Shown here piece by piece: positions 8,891-17,826 of a stretch of 64,000 bases of DNA (the first letter of the stretch is position 1; each line of letters starts with the position of its first letter). The translations under genes were made by a program, and so were the position numbers. The notes beneath the pieces were generated by a model. That model made no database searches, was not told the DNA's origin, and saw nothing but the letters and a program-made list of their open reading frames with translations. This stretch comes from Mesorhizobium shangrilense (GTDB lineage Bacteria; Pseudomonadota; Alphaproteobacteria; Rhizobiales; Rhizobiaceae): positions 854,760 through 918,759 of the forward strand of contig NZ_JBEWSZ010000002.1 of NCBI RefSeq assembly GCF_040537815.1, in the 5' to 3' direction.

Positions 8891-9720
8891 ATGGACGATC
8901 AGTCTATCGAGCAGGCCCCAGGCTTATTAAGCGAGAAAGTCGCACTTTTGATTGGCGCCAGTCGCGGTATCGGTGCACGAACAGCGAGGGTCCTGGCTCG
9001 GGCCGGCGCGAAGGTGATGCTTGCTGCCCGTGACGAAAAGGCGCTGGAGGCCGTTGTTGGGGTAATCCAAGCCGAGGGCCATGAAGCGCATTTTATGTCC
9101 TTGGATGTGGGCGACGAGCGCTCTGTAGAGTGCTTGGTCGATGCGACGTTGGGTGCATTTGGGCGGCTTGATATTGCTTTAATAACGCATCTGATGGGGG
9201 AGCGCCGCAACCTCTCGCCGACATAAGCGTCGATGATTTCGACCGTGCTATCCGAACCAATGTCAGGGGAACCTTCCTCGGCATGAAGTTCCAAGTTCCG
9301 GCCATGCTTGCCACGGGCGGCGGCTCCATCGTCAACATGGCTTCATTGGCTGGCGTCCAAGGCGTTGCAAATCTCGCGGGCTATGTGACTGGTAAAGCAG
9401 GTATAATAGCGCTGACCAAGGTCGCTGCGCTGGACTATGCGGATCGTGGAGTTCGCGTGAATGTTCTTGCGCCAGGTCCTATCCTTACGCACCATCTGGA
9501 GGCAGCTGGCGAACAAACCCAACGACAAGCGGCGAGCGCGACACCGATGCGGCGTCTTGGAACAGCCGACGAAGTCGCCAAAGCAGTCCTGTGGCCGGGG
9601 TCGGACGAAAGCAGCTTCATCACCGGCGCTACGCTGCCGGTCGACGGAGGGCAGTTGGCAGGCATCAAGCCTGATCGGATGTCCAGGCAGGGTCGGGAGA
9701 TGCCGCGCGCCCGCGATTGA
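8891..9720 (+). pseudogene. SDR family oxidoreductase, single-base frameshift
   Basis: Short-chain dehydrogenase/reductase of the classical type, about 275 residues if repaired. The first part has the NAD(P)-binding glycine motif GASRGIGA at about residues 22-29. The second part, in another phase, has the catalytic Ser in NMASLAG, the YVTGK active-site pair and the C-terminal ITGATLPVDGG. The phase change is at about 9181: adding one A there restores the expected ALNNAS segment, so one base of an A run appears to be lost. The downstream frame is open through to 9720. It is either a recent pseudogene or a sequencing error. It lies divergent to marR across a palindrome and may have been its target. 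Confidence 0.85.
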
Positions 9721-9885
9721 CCCGCACGCCTCGGATGATGACCAGGAAGAAGCTCAAGCGGTAGACGTGAACGATTGCCTGGACGAAATCGACAAGCACG
9801 GATTTCATTTGTAATGCGTGTGCGCTGCCAACCAGGCGGTTGCCAGTATCCATGACACGCCCCTATGGTCGAAAGTCCGAGGGAA

Positions 9886-10929
9886 CTATTCAGTTAGAAT
9901 GACGCAGCGGTCGGCCGGAATTGAAAATCCCAGGGTCGTCCCCGTCGGCACAGCATCGGGCCAATCAAGCCGGACACGCTGTTTGCCGAGTTCAATGACA
10001 AGACGCCAGCATCTGCCCTGAAATGCTTGTGAAACAACGGTTCCCTGCAACCGGGTGGCGGGATGAGACGTGGCGGGTCGGGCGTCCTCGGGCCGGATAA
10101 CCAAGTCTCCGACCCCGGGTCGAGCGCCGGTCGCCTGAAGCGGCTCCGTTTCAACGTCGGCAAGCTTGAACATTCCTTGGTGGACGGTACCCCGCACGAG
10201 CGAGAAACCGCCAATGAAGCCTGCTACAAATGCGTTCGCGGGCTTCTCATAGATCGCCTGCGGCGTGTCGAACTGGGCGATGACGCCGGCACGCATTACG
10301 GCTATGCGATCCGAGACCGCCATAGCCTCTGCCTGGTCATGGGTGACATAGACAACCGTGATCCCCTCGGACCTGACCAAGTCCATCATCTCGACGCGCA
10401 TGTCTTCGCGCAAGGCCGCATCGAGATTGCTGAGCGGCTCGTCGAAAAGCATCAGCGCTGGACGGGCGGCGAGACACCGGGCAATTGCCACCCGCTGCTG
10501 CTGCCCTCCGGACAACTCGACTGGATAACGGCCGCGATAGGCCGCAAGGCGTGTGACCTCGAGTGCGTGATTGAGCCGCTCCGCGACGTCCCTTTGCGAC
10601 AATCGCTGCGACTCAAGGCCGAAGCCGAGGTTCTTTTCGACTGACATGTGCGGCCAAAGGGCATAGTCTTGGAACACCATGCCAATGCCGCGCCGCTCGG
10701 AAGGAACCGCAGCGTTCGGACTCCAGACGGTACGTCCATCGAGTGTGATTTGCCCCTGATCGGGATCGGTAAGACCTGAAATGACGCGCAGCAGGGTGGT
10801 CTTCCCCGAGCCACTCGCCCCAAGGAGCGAGACGACTTCGCCCGCGTTGACGCTCAGGCTCAGATTATCGAGCACAGGACGACCGCCAAGTGACTTCGAA
10901 ATGCCCGAGCACCTAAGGGAGGCGGTCAC
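9886..10929 (-). CDS. ABC importer ATP-binding protein (operon A)
   Basis: Protein of 347 residues of the Fe3+/polyamine/2-aminoethylphosphonate type of import ATPase. Walker A GASGSGKTT is at about 37-45, the Q-loop in FQDYALWPHMS, signature LSGGQQQR, Walker B LMLFDEP and the H-loop in VTHDQAEA. A C-terminal TOBE-like domain of about 110 residues follows. The start is taken as GTG 10929, whose GTGA overlaps the permease stop; the much longer open frame upstream lies over the permease. It is the last gene of operon A. Its paralogue in operon B (17827-18888) has the same architecture. Confidence 0.9.
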   Translation of the reverse strand: MTASLRCSGISKSLGGRPVLDNLSLSVNAGEVVSLLGASGSGKTTLLRVISGLTDPDQGQITLDGRTVWSPNAAVPSERRGIGMVFQDYALWPHMSVEKNLGFGLESQRLSQRDVAERLNHALEVTRLAAYRGRYPVELSGGQQQRVAIARCLAARPALMLFDEPLSNLDAALREDMRVEMMDLVRSEGITVVYVTHDQAEAMAVSDRIAVMRAGVIAQFDTPQAIYEKPANAFVAGFIGGFSLVRGTVHQGMFKLADVETEPLQATGARPGVGDLVIRPEDARPATSHPATRLQGTVVSQAFQGRCWRLVIELGKQRVRLDWPDAVPTGTTLGFSIPADRCVILTE

Positions 10930-12752
10930 GATGAGCTTATCCCGGAAGAGGCAGGTGTTGGCATGACGGCTGATGCAACGCCACGCCGCGTCACAAACCT
11001 CTTGGCAAACAGCCAGATGATCCCGGCGCCACCCCCAGCCACAAGCATGCTCAAGAGCGACAGCGCCGAGCCAAGGCCGTCCTGGTCGTGACTGAAGAGA
11101 TGGGTCACCATTGGCGGTACCGGTGGGCCGTTCACTGGAACCAGCATTTGTGAGATCGGAAGTTCGAACATCGTGCGGATGAAAGTGAACAGGAATGCCG
11201 TCACCACGCTCAGCAGCACCAGCGGCAGTGTGATCCGCAACAGCCGTCGCGTGGCGCCGACACCATGGAGTTTGGCGGCTTCCCCGAGGCTTGGCGACAA
11301 CTGGCCGATTGCTCCCATTATGATGACCAGGCAGTAGGGCAGGGCGGCGGCGATATAACCGGTCACCATCAGCGAAGCGTCGCCATAGTGTGGAAACGGC
11401 CAATTCCGCAAGCCAGGCAGCCGGTTCCACATCAGGATATAACCGAAGCCCAGCACAATGCCGGGGATGGCAACGGCTCCCAACGAAAGGCCGAGCACCA
11501 GCGGTCTCAAGATGCCTCTCGACCGGTCGAGTTCGGCCGCGAGTATCAGCGCACCCCCGCAAGTGATCACCGCGGCAATACCCGCATAGGCGAGGCTGCG
11601 AAGAAGCGCGCCGTCGGTATCGGTGCCGAAGGAAAGCGCGGTCAGCACGTTCGCGGCTGTAAAATTTCCAAACGTCAATCCTGCACCGAGGGTGCGGGAA
11701 AAGGCGCGCGCAGCGATCGCCGCGACCGGGAGGAACAGGGCGAGGGAGGAAATCACCAATGCGGCGATCGCAGCTGGCCAACGCCAGAGGCCGAGATCAT
11801 AGGTGCGCCCATTTTTTGAGCGGCCAGAGATCAGTCGCGGGTCGGCACGGCGCCGCAGCAATCGGTCGACCATCGCGACGCCAACGACGAGCAGCAGCAA
11901 GATCAGGGCCTGCACGCCGGCCATCGGGAAATCAACAGGATAGTCGCTGGCGGCGGCGTAGATGCCATAGGTGAGGACGCCGAAGTTCGAGACCCGCGCG
12001 ATCGTCGAGGCCATGCCGAAATCCGACAGCACCTCGGCAAAGATTGTAATCAGGCTGAGGGCGATGGCCGGCATCAAGAGCGGCCCGTTGATATGAAGCC
12101 ATATCCGCAACGGCCGCACGCCCGCCATGCGCGCGGCGTCCTCGTATTCGCCACCCAGTCCGGCGAGTGCCGCTCCGATGACGAACGTAGCAAGCGGAAA
12201 AAGGTTGAGAGTCTGTACGAAAACGAGACCCGGCAAGGCGAAGAACGTATGGATGAACTGGGTCGACAGAATGCCCCATTGCGCCAGATAGCCGCCGGGC
12301 GAGATCAGCAGCACCCAGGCCAGCGCCTTTAGATAGGAGGGGGTGAGAAAGACCAGCCATGGGACTGCCGAAATGAACCGCCGCGCCGGAATGTTGCAGC
12401 GCCGCGCCAGCAAGGCAAAGGCGCCACCCAGCAGCGTGGCGGTGAACGCGGTCGTTGCCGCCAGTTCCAGCGAATTGACGACAGCATTGCCGACCCGCGA
12501 TGATCCAAACGCCTTTTCCAGCGGACCAAGGCTCAGCGCCATGTCCGGTGCGTTGACGTCGAACAGGCCCGGCATCACGGCCTGCACCAGCACCAACAGC
12601 AACGGCAGTCCGAGTAACATCGCGAAAACGGCGTAGATGATAAGCGGCAGGACGCTGACGCGCCCAATCGCGCTCCTTACGAAGGCAACCATCTGCTTGT
12701 CGCTGGAGCCACGGACAATTCCCGTGGCCCCCAATTGCTGTTCGTGTGCCAT
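10926..12752 (-). CDS. ABC importer fused permease (operon A)
   Basis: Inner-membrane protein of 608 residues with two complete permease modules in one chain, about 12 transmembrane helices. Each half carries an ATPase-contact EAA loop (EYEDAARMAGVRPLRIWL in the first, SLGEAAKLHGVGATRRLL in the second). This fused form is typical of FbpB-like ferric iron permeases and of the PhnU2-type permeases annotated for 2-aminoethylphosphonate. The start chosen is ATG 12752, 16 bp after the binding-protein stop; the upstream open frame overlaps that gene. The GTG start of the ATPase overlaps its stop. Confidence 0.9.
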   Translation of the reverse strand: MAHEQQLGATGIVRGSSDKQMVAFVRSAIGRVSVLPLIIYAVFAMLLGLPLLLVLVQAVMPGLFDVNAPDMALSLGPLEKAFGSSRVGNAVVNSLELAATTAFTATLLGGAFALLARRCNIPARRFISAVPWLVFLTPSYLKALAWVLLISPGGYLAQWGILSTQFIHTFFALPGLVFVQTLNLFPLATFVIGAALAGLGGEYEDAARMAGVRPLRIWLHINGPLLMPAIALSLITIFAEVLSDFGMASTIARVSNFGVLTYGIYAAASDYPVDFPMAGVQALILLLLVVGVAMVDRLLRRRADPRLISGRSKNGRTYDLGLWRWPAAIAALVISSLALFLPVAAIAARAFSRTLGAGLTFGNFTAANVLTALSFGTDTDGALLRSLAYAGIAAVITCGGALILAAELDRSRGILRPLVLGLSLGAVAIPGIVLGFGYILMWNRLPGLRNWPFPHYGDASLMVTGYIAAALPYCLVIIMGAIGQLSPSLGEAAKLHGVGATRRLLRITLPLVLLSVVTAFLFTFIRTMFELPISQMLVPVNGPPVPPMVTHLFSHDQDGLGSALSLLSMLVAGGGAGIIWLFAKRFVTRRGVASAVMPTPASSGISSS

Positions 12753-12768
12753 GCTCAAGCTGACAAGG

Positions 12769-13773
12769 TCATTGGACGAAGGTGTCCTTGTACCAGGTCT
12801 TCCACTCGGTCTCGTGAGCCGAGGCGAGCTTGTCGTCGAGCACGACGAACGGAATGTCGATCTTCCTGCCCGGCTTGGCGCTGACGCCCTGGATGATCGG
12901 GATAAAGAAGAAGTCGGTGTCGTCGCCATTCATCATGGCAGCCTGGCCTTCTGGGCTGGTCATGAAGGCGACGAACTTTTTGATCGCGTCCATGTGCTGG
13001 GTCTTGGCACTGATGCCGATGCTGGCAGGCAGCGCGACAGAGCCCTCGGTCGGGTAGATGGCGACGACCGGTTCGCCGCTCGCTATCTTCGCGAAAATCG
13101 AGCTGTCCTGATTGATGCCAACCTTGGCGTCGCCGGTGAGAACCGACTTGTCGACCGGGCCGCCGCTCGGAAAGCCAGCTAGAGCCTTGTTGGTGAGGAT
13201 CTTGGCCAGCATAGCCTTGCCGGCATCGACGCCCTCGGTCTGGAACACGCCGGCGAGCCACTGATACATGGGCCCCGACATGTTTGGGTCCTTCGAGGCA
13301 ACACTGCCAGCGAACTTTTCGAGATCGGCCCACGACTTCGGTAGCTGGTCGGCCGGGACCTTCTTGGTGTTGACTTCGATTGCCGTCGTGCTGGCGCCCG
13401 TAGGCACAAAGGCATGACTGGCCGGAATGAGCGACTTGCCAAGATCGTTGAACTTGATCGAGTCATAGAACGCGGCCGGGACCGGCTGCAGCACGTGGTT
13501 CTCCATCATGCGTTCCATGACGGCGGAACCGTCCACCCACACGATGTCGAACTGCGGATTGTCGCCTTCAGCTGCGATTTTCCCCAGCGTCTCACCGGTG
13601 CCGCCGGGCTCCACGACATCAACGGTGACGCCCGTTTTAGCGGTGAAGGCCTTCGCCGCCGTGGCTGCGAAATCGAGTGCATCATACATGATCAGATCAG
13701 CGGCCATGACCGATGAGGTCAGTAGCATTGTAGATATACCCAATGTAATTCCGATACTTGCGCAAGATATCAT
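12769..13773 (-). CDS. ABC importer substrate-binding protein (operon A)
   Basis: Periplasmic binding protein of 334 residues with a signal peptide (cleavage near ...TSSVMA, residue 24). The mature part resembles family 1/6 binding proteins: LIMYDALDFAATAAKAFTAKTG at the start, FDIVWVDGSAVM, the STTAIEVNTKKVP hinge segment, and TSPEGQAAMM. The length matches the PhnS2-type 2-aminoethylphosphonate binding proteins as well as the FbpA-like group, and the ligand cannot be told from sequence alone. It lies between the RpiR regulator and the permease. The binding protein of operon B is a clear paralogue with the same segments. Confidence 0.88.
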   Translation of the reverse strand: MISCASIGITLGISTMLLTSSVMAADLIMYDALDFAATAAKAFTAKTGVTVDVVEPGGTGETLGKIAAEGDNPQFDIVWVDGSAVMERMMENHVLQPVPAAFYDSIKFNDLGKSLIPASHAFVPTGASTTAIEVNTKKVPADQLPKSWADLEKFAGSVASKDPNMSGPMYQWLAGVFQTEGVDAGKAMLAKILTNKALAGFPSGGPVDKSVLTGDAKVGINQDSSIFAKIASGEPVVAIYPTEGSVALPASIGISAKTQHMDAIKKFVAFMTSPEGQAAMMNGDDTDFFFIPIIQGVSAKPGRKIDIPFVVLDDKLASAHETEWKTWYKDTFVQ

Positions 13774-13834
13774 GGTTTAACTTCCCATATCTTTGAGGCG
13801 GTAACTGTGATGTAAAATACAGACTATTATCTCT

Positions 13835-14806
13835 TCATGAATTTTCTATGTCAGTATTTGGTTTACTGCGAGATTTACTTTTACGTGTTCCTCGCTTTGT
13901 CCATGATTTGTCAAGTGCGCCGCGCAGGGCGCTGAATCGATCGAGATTGTCGAGCGCCGCCTCGCGGTGCCGACTAGCGAGTCCAATGATCATCGCCTCG
14001 ATCAGCACCATCGTGCCGCCGTGCATGGCGAGGTGATCGGCTTTGCCGCGCGGCACCGGGAGCAATTCGGCGATCTGGTCGGCGACGCGCGCGCCCAGAT
14101 TGTCGCTGATGAGGACCACAGGCACGCCTTGACGCTGCGCTTCCGCCAGGACCACCGTTACCTCACGGTAAAGTGGTGCTTGGGCTATCATAAGGATGGC
14201 GTCGCCCGGCTCGATCCACAGCAACCGATCGGCGAGACCAACCCCGGCGACCGACATCGCGCTGGCGCTCAGCCCGATGCGATTGAACTGGAGCGCGGCG
14301 TAGTCCGCCATGGCGCCGGATGGTCCAATACCGAAGATGTGCCGCCGCCTAGCCTTCGAGAGGATTTCAACGGCATTGCTGAAACGCTGTGACATGTCGG
14401 GGCGCTTGAGGACGTCCAGCACGCTCTCGTGGATGCCGATGACGTGACTGAGCGCGCCCTCGCCGTTGGCACCTGTCGCGTCTAGCGTGTGTTCGAGGCG
14501 CTTTGCGGGAGAGGGCGTTCCCGTCAATTCGGCGAGGAGTTCCTTGCGCAACTTCGACAGGCTGTCGAAACCGAGCGAGCGGGCCGTTCGCACGACCGTC
14601 GCGTCGCTGGCGCTGGCCATCTCCCCGATCTGAGCTGCGGACCCCAGCAAGACGGCGTGCTTTTGCTCGACAAAGAACAGGGCCATGCGTTGCTCGGCCG
14701 GGGTCAGCGTCCCCAGTGTCGACTGTACGTGCTCGTCGAACGTTACCCGTTCGACTGGTCCTGTCGTTCCGCTCAACGCACTCTCCGTGCCATACGCAAG
14801 TAGCAA
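13835..14806 (-). CDS. RpiR family transcriptional regulator (operon A)
   Basis: Regulator of about 323 residues. The N-terminal HTH_6 domain (ASDATVVRTARSLGFDSLSKLRKEL) is followed by a SIS domain (about residues 130-260, with FGIGPSGAMADYAALQFNRIG) that normally binds a phosphosugar or similar phosphorylated ligand. No in-frame ATG exists near the expected N-terminus: a TAG lies two codons before TTG 14806, so TTG is the likely start unless the 5' end was damaged. An IS630-type remnant begins about 70 bp upstream, so the original promoter may have been replaced. It is the first gene of operon A, 61 bp ahead of the binding protein. Confidence 0.88.
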   Translation of the reverse strand: MLLAYGTESALSGTTGPVERVTFDEHVQSTLGTLTPAEQRMALFFVEQKHAVLLGSAAQIGEMASASDATVVRTARSLGFDSLSKLRKELLAELTGTPSPAKRLEHTLDATGANGEGALSHVIGIHESVLDVLKRPDMSQRFSNAVEILSKARRRHIFGIGPSGAMADYAALQFNRIGLSASAMSVAGVGLADRLLWIEPGDAILMIAQAPLYREVTVVLAEAQRQGVPVVLISDNLGARVADQIAELLPVPRGKADHLAMHGGTMVLIEAMIIGLASRHREAALDNLDRFSALRGALDKSWTKRGTRKSKSRSKPNTDIENS

Positions 14807-14879
14807 TCTCTACGGGATTACTATGAGAAGCGTTTGTTACAGAGAGATGACGGGTTTCCACTCGCAATCATGTCAAGGA

Positions 14880-15270
14880 CGGCGAAGTTTTTTATTCTGT
14901 GCCGGAGCGCCGGCGCGCCGTGGATCGTCAACGCGCCGATGAATGGCGCCATCTTCGAACACTACGTCGAAACTCAGCTCGCTCCCGAACTGTCGCCCGA
15001 CGATGTCGTCATTCTCGACAATGTCGGCTTCACAAGACCGAGCGCGCCGCACAACTGGTTCGCCAAAGGGGCGCTTGGCTCCTGTTCCTGCCGCCATACT
15101 CGCCCGATCTCAACCCCATCGAGATGGCCTACTCAAAACTCAAGACGCGGCTGCGAAAGAAGGCCGCCAGAACCTTCGACACACTCTGCCAGGCTCTCGG
15201 CGATACCTGCCTGTTTGAGCCAGCCGAATGCAGAAACTTCTTCAAAGATGCAGGATATGAGGCCGGTTAA
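14880..15270 (+). mobile_element. IS630-type transposase remnant, 3' half, frameshifted
   Basis: The translation shows the C-terminal half of an IS630-family DDE transposase. First APMNGAIFEHYVETQLAPEL and DDVVILDN (second Asp) appear in one frame. Then, in another frame, come HKTERAAQLVRQRGAWLL and the hallmark FLPPYSPDLNPIE, which carries the catalytic Glu, ending in KDAGYEAG. The phase changes at about 15030. The N-terminal half with the first Asp and the DNA-binding region is missing. No inverted repeats or TA duplication could be paired. It sits between the start of the operon A regulator and a methyltransferase gene and is inactive. Confidence 0.85.
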
Positions 15271-15308
15271 TCGCGACGCGCTTTTAGGTGTGGCGCGCAT
15301 ATCCGCAT

Positions 15309-16109
15309 TCACCGCTTGCACAGTCGAGCCACAAGGCCTCGAAAGCCGAATGGCAACCAAACTGGTTGAATATCGATCTGATCCGTCGCAAATGCGCTCC
15401 TACTCAAGAAATCCTCCAGTCCTTTCCGATCAAATGTTTGCCGGGTTTCAGGACCAATGAATTGCAACCCCCTCATAGAAGAGCAATCCGTCGCATAGAT
15501 CGACATTGTTCCGCCGGGGCGTAGAACCCTGTGGGCTTCCGCGAGGGCGGTCCCAATCGGCGAACAGAAGTAGATCACGTTGACAGCTAGAACCTTGTCA
15601 ACCGAGGCGGTTTCCAGTGGAAGCTGCTCGCAGGTGCCCTGGATCAGTTTCAGCTTTCTATGGTGAATTGCTGCTCGATTTCGAGCGTGGGCCTGACGAA
15701 CCATCGTTGGCGACCGATCCACCCCGGTAACCGTGCCGCTCCGCGCAAGTTTGGCCATTTTCTTGAGCGCCCAGCCCGGCCCAAATCCTATTTCGAGCAC
15801 GTCATCCTGTTCGGCGATGTCCAAGAGTTCGATGGCGCGCCTGTTGGGTAGGTGGTTTATCAGGCCCATGACTGCCCCGGTCAAACGCCCGCACATGCCC
15901 TGCGGCATGGAAAACTGCTGCGCGATAAAGTTGTGCAGGCCCAGGGTGCCTTTGCCATCGAGTGTCTCGACGACCGCCGCTTGCGGCGGTGCCAGATGGG
16001 TTTGCCGGCTAAACGCGCCTTGAAAGACGAGGTCATCGTCCCTGCTGCATCCGTCGATCCTCGGAACCAATGCTATTGCCGGCCATTCCCGGGCTTTTTC
16101 ATCTAACAT
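15309..16109 (-). CDS. Class I SAM-dependent methyltransferase
   Basis: The longest frame gives 266 residues. The methyltransferase fold starts at about residue 95: motif I VLEIGFGPG binds S-adenosylmethionine, then VTGVDRSPTMV (acidic loop), LPLETASVDKVLAVNVIYF (motif post II) and EAHRVLRPGG. This pattern is typical of UbiE/MenG-like small-molecule or lipid methyltransferases; the substrate is unknown. The first ~67 residues do not resemble the family, so ATG 15908 (MPQGMCGR, 199 residues) may be the real start. It has no co-directional partner nearby, and its 3' end lies 39 bp from the IS630 remnant. Confidence 0.82.
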   Translation of the reverse strand: MLDEKAREWPAIALVPRIDGCSRDDDLVFQGAFSRQTHLAPPQAAVVETLDGKGTLGLHNFIAQQFSMPQGMCGRLTGAVMGLINHLPNRRAIELLDIAEQDDVLEIGFGPGWALKKMAKLARSGTVTGVDRSPTMVRQAHARNRAAIHHRKLKLIQGTCEQLPLETASVDKVLAVNVIYFCSPIGTALAEAHRVLRPGGTMSIYATDCSSMRGLQFIGPETRQTFDRKGLEDFLSRSAFATDQIDIQPVWLPFGFRGLVARLCKR

Positions 16110-16822
16110 TCATCGTTGCTTTTTATTGCGGTCGATACACAGGGATGCCAGTTCGATATGCGGCGTCCGAAACGCGACCTGCTGAAGTGTGCGACGATAG
16201 CGATCGTTGCAGCGGCAGGCGCGCTCACGCCATTACGACCGATCAACGACCGTGTAGGTCGTTTCGATGGTCGGAGGAACACGGGACCGAGCAGCCGAGC
16301 CATTTCGAGTGGAGGGAGAAACGACATCGCCACAATTGCGTCGCCGGCGAACCCTCTGCATTGCCACAGCGCGGACGCAACCCAGAAGGTTTCAGCGATC
16401 CTGTTCATTGAGATGACTCCGTTTTCCCCGAAGCGATGGGCCATTGATATTTCCCGCGCATTGCCGCTCGAATACATATTCGTAAGGTGCCGTGGTGCCT
16501 TGGCTGGCGCATTGGATAAGTCGCGTTGCGGATAGGGAAGGGGCATTTCTCGCCCGCGCGATGATACTTCTGGATGGCAGCACAAGCGCTCGACGTCCCG
16601 CCTTTCGGGCGGCGGCTCAAAAGACTCGCCTGGCTGCCTTCAATGATATCGCCAATCACCGCGGATAGTGCCGATTCATCCCCGAGAAACTGCCCCAACC
16701 ATGGCGTCAAGCACGCGATCGTGCTCAAGAACGTCGTCGTTAAACGCGAAGTCGGCGTTGGCCGCCAGTATCGAGAAGGCAAGCAGCGTCCTCCTGAACT
16801 GGATGCACGGCTTTGATTTCGG
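16110..16822. other. Gene-poor stretch with a possible frameshifted remnant
   Basis: No confidently identified gene in about 710 bp. On the minus strand at about 16690-16815 a coding-like run reads FRRTLLAFSILAANADFAF...DAMVG. It appears to continue in another phase as QFLGDESALSAVIGDIIEGS (about 16615-16680). Together these look like a frameshifted small protein of unknown family. A second minus-strand frame at 16103-16585 could encode up to 160 residues but shows no recognisable domain. I would treat the whole stretch as decayed. Confidence 0.35.
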
Positions 16823-17035
16823 CTATCGCTGCTTGTGAGCAGCCCTATAGAGGCTCTCGATCAACAGCACTACGCAGCCCAGGAGCAGAGACCCTCCACC
16901 GAGGAGCGGCGAGACAATGCTTGTTTTCACCGCGGCCGTGACCAGCGCGATCAGTATGACGACAAACAGCGCCAGGCTGCCGTCGTCGATGAACAGGCCC
17001 AGGAATTCGGAGATTGCGGTACGGATGACTTTCAT
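16823..17035 (-). CDS. Small membrane protein linked to the COG4280 gene
   Basis: A protein of 70 residues with two hydrophobic segments (about 18-38 and 42-62), acidic residues between helix starts (LFIDDGSLALF) and a basic C-terminus. It overlaps the end of the upstream COG4280 gene by 4 bp (ATGA-type), so the two are probably translated together and may form a complex. I do not recognise a named family. It is the last gene in the operon B run. Confidence 0.7.
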   Translation of the reverse strand: MKVIRTAISEFLGLFIDDGSLALFVVILIALVTAAVKTSIVSPLLGGGSLLLGCVVLLIESLYRAAHKQR

Positions 17036-17790
17036 GGCGTATTGGCCTCAAGTTTGGCGGCATAAGTGCCGCGAAGAATGCGGATGGCGACGAAGGCGAC
17101 CACAGCAAGGATCACCATGATCCCTAGAATCGCCAGATCGGCTCCCGGCCACGCCGCGCCTAGACCTTCGCCGGTCCAGAAGATGCCGAACGAGGTCAGC
17201 ATCAGCCCTACAACGAATTTGAGGGTGTTCTCGGGCACAGTTGACAGCGGGCGGTGGATAACGAGGCCCAACACGATAACCAGGACGCAGGCGGCCGCGG
17301 CGCCAAGGCTGGCATAGCCGAGCAGGCCGTTTCCAGCGCCGACCGCGATCACGATGAAGACGACTTCGACGCCCTCGAGCAGCACAGCCTTGAAGGCCGT
17401 CAGCCCTGCCAGGAAGTCGGCACGACGGTCGGAGGCCTGCCGTTGCAAGGCGTCCGTCTCGGCAGCGAACGCTTTCGCCTCGTCGTGGAGCGCTATGTAT
17501 CCGGAGGCGCGCAGGATCGCCTTGCGTAGCCAGCGTATGCCGAACAGGATCAACAGAACGCCGACGACATATTGCAGGAGCTCGATCGGGATCTGGCCGA
17601 GCAATGGTCCGAGCACGATGATGAGCGCCGCCAGAACTGCAAGCGCCAGCCCTGTTCCGACGAAAGCGGGCCGCCAACTGCGCGACAACCCGACGGCGAG
17701 GATGATGGTGAAGGCTTCAACGACCTCGACGAAGGAGCCGAGGAACGACGCGGTGACTGCCGATGAGATGGTGGTTATGTTCGTCATCAA
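17032..17790 (-). CDS. COG4280-type predicted membrane protein, possible metal/ion transporter
   Basis: Polytopic protein of 252 residues with about seven hydrophobic helices. Two similar acidic motifs occur, one per half: SFVEVVEAF (Glu 22 and 25) and LLEGVEVVF (Glu 139 and 142). This internal repetition of Glu-containing helices recalls FTR1 and GDT1-type transporters, though the motifs differ. Between the halves is a charged cytoplasmic loop (about 100-125). The gene follows the operon B ATPase by 36 bp and is coupled to the small membrane gene. Its role next to an ABC importer is not known; a secondary transport or export function is inference. Confidence 0.75.
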   Translation of the reverse strand: MMTNITTISSAVTASFLGSFVEVVEAFTIILAVGLSRSWRPAFVGTGLALAVLAALIIVLGPLLGQIPIELLQYVVGVLLILFGIRWLRKAILRASGYIALHDEAKAFAAETDALQRQASDRRADFLAGLTAFKAVLLEGVEVVFIVIAVGAGNGLLGYASLGAAAACVLVIVLGLVIHRPLSTVPENTLKFVVGLMLTSFGIFWTGEGLGAAWPGADLAILGIMVILAVVAFVAIRILRGTYAAKLEANTP

Positions 17791-17826
17791 GGTTTTCCCA
17801 CAAAGGTAAAAATGGCCACCAGATGC

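Noticed and set aside
9886..11781. A 631-residue frame ending with the operon A ATPase
   Set aside because: The N-terminal ~284 residues overlap the permease in a different phase and have shadow composition; GTG 10929 gives a normal ATPase.
12637..13182. Plus-strand frame of 181 residues over the binding protein of operon A
   Set aside because: It is antisense to the binding protein, whose signal peptide and family segments are clear.
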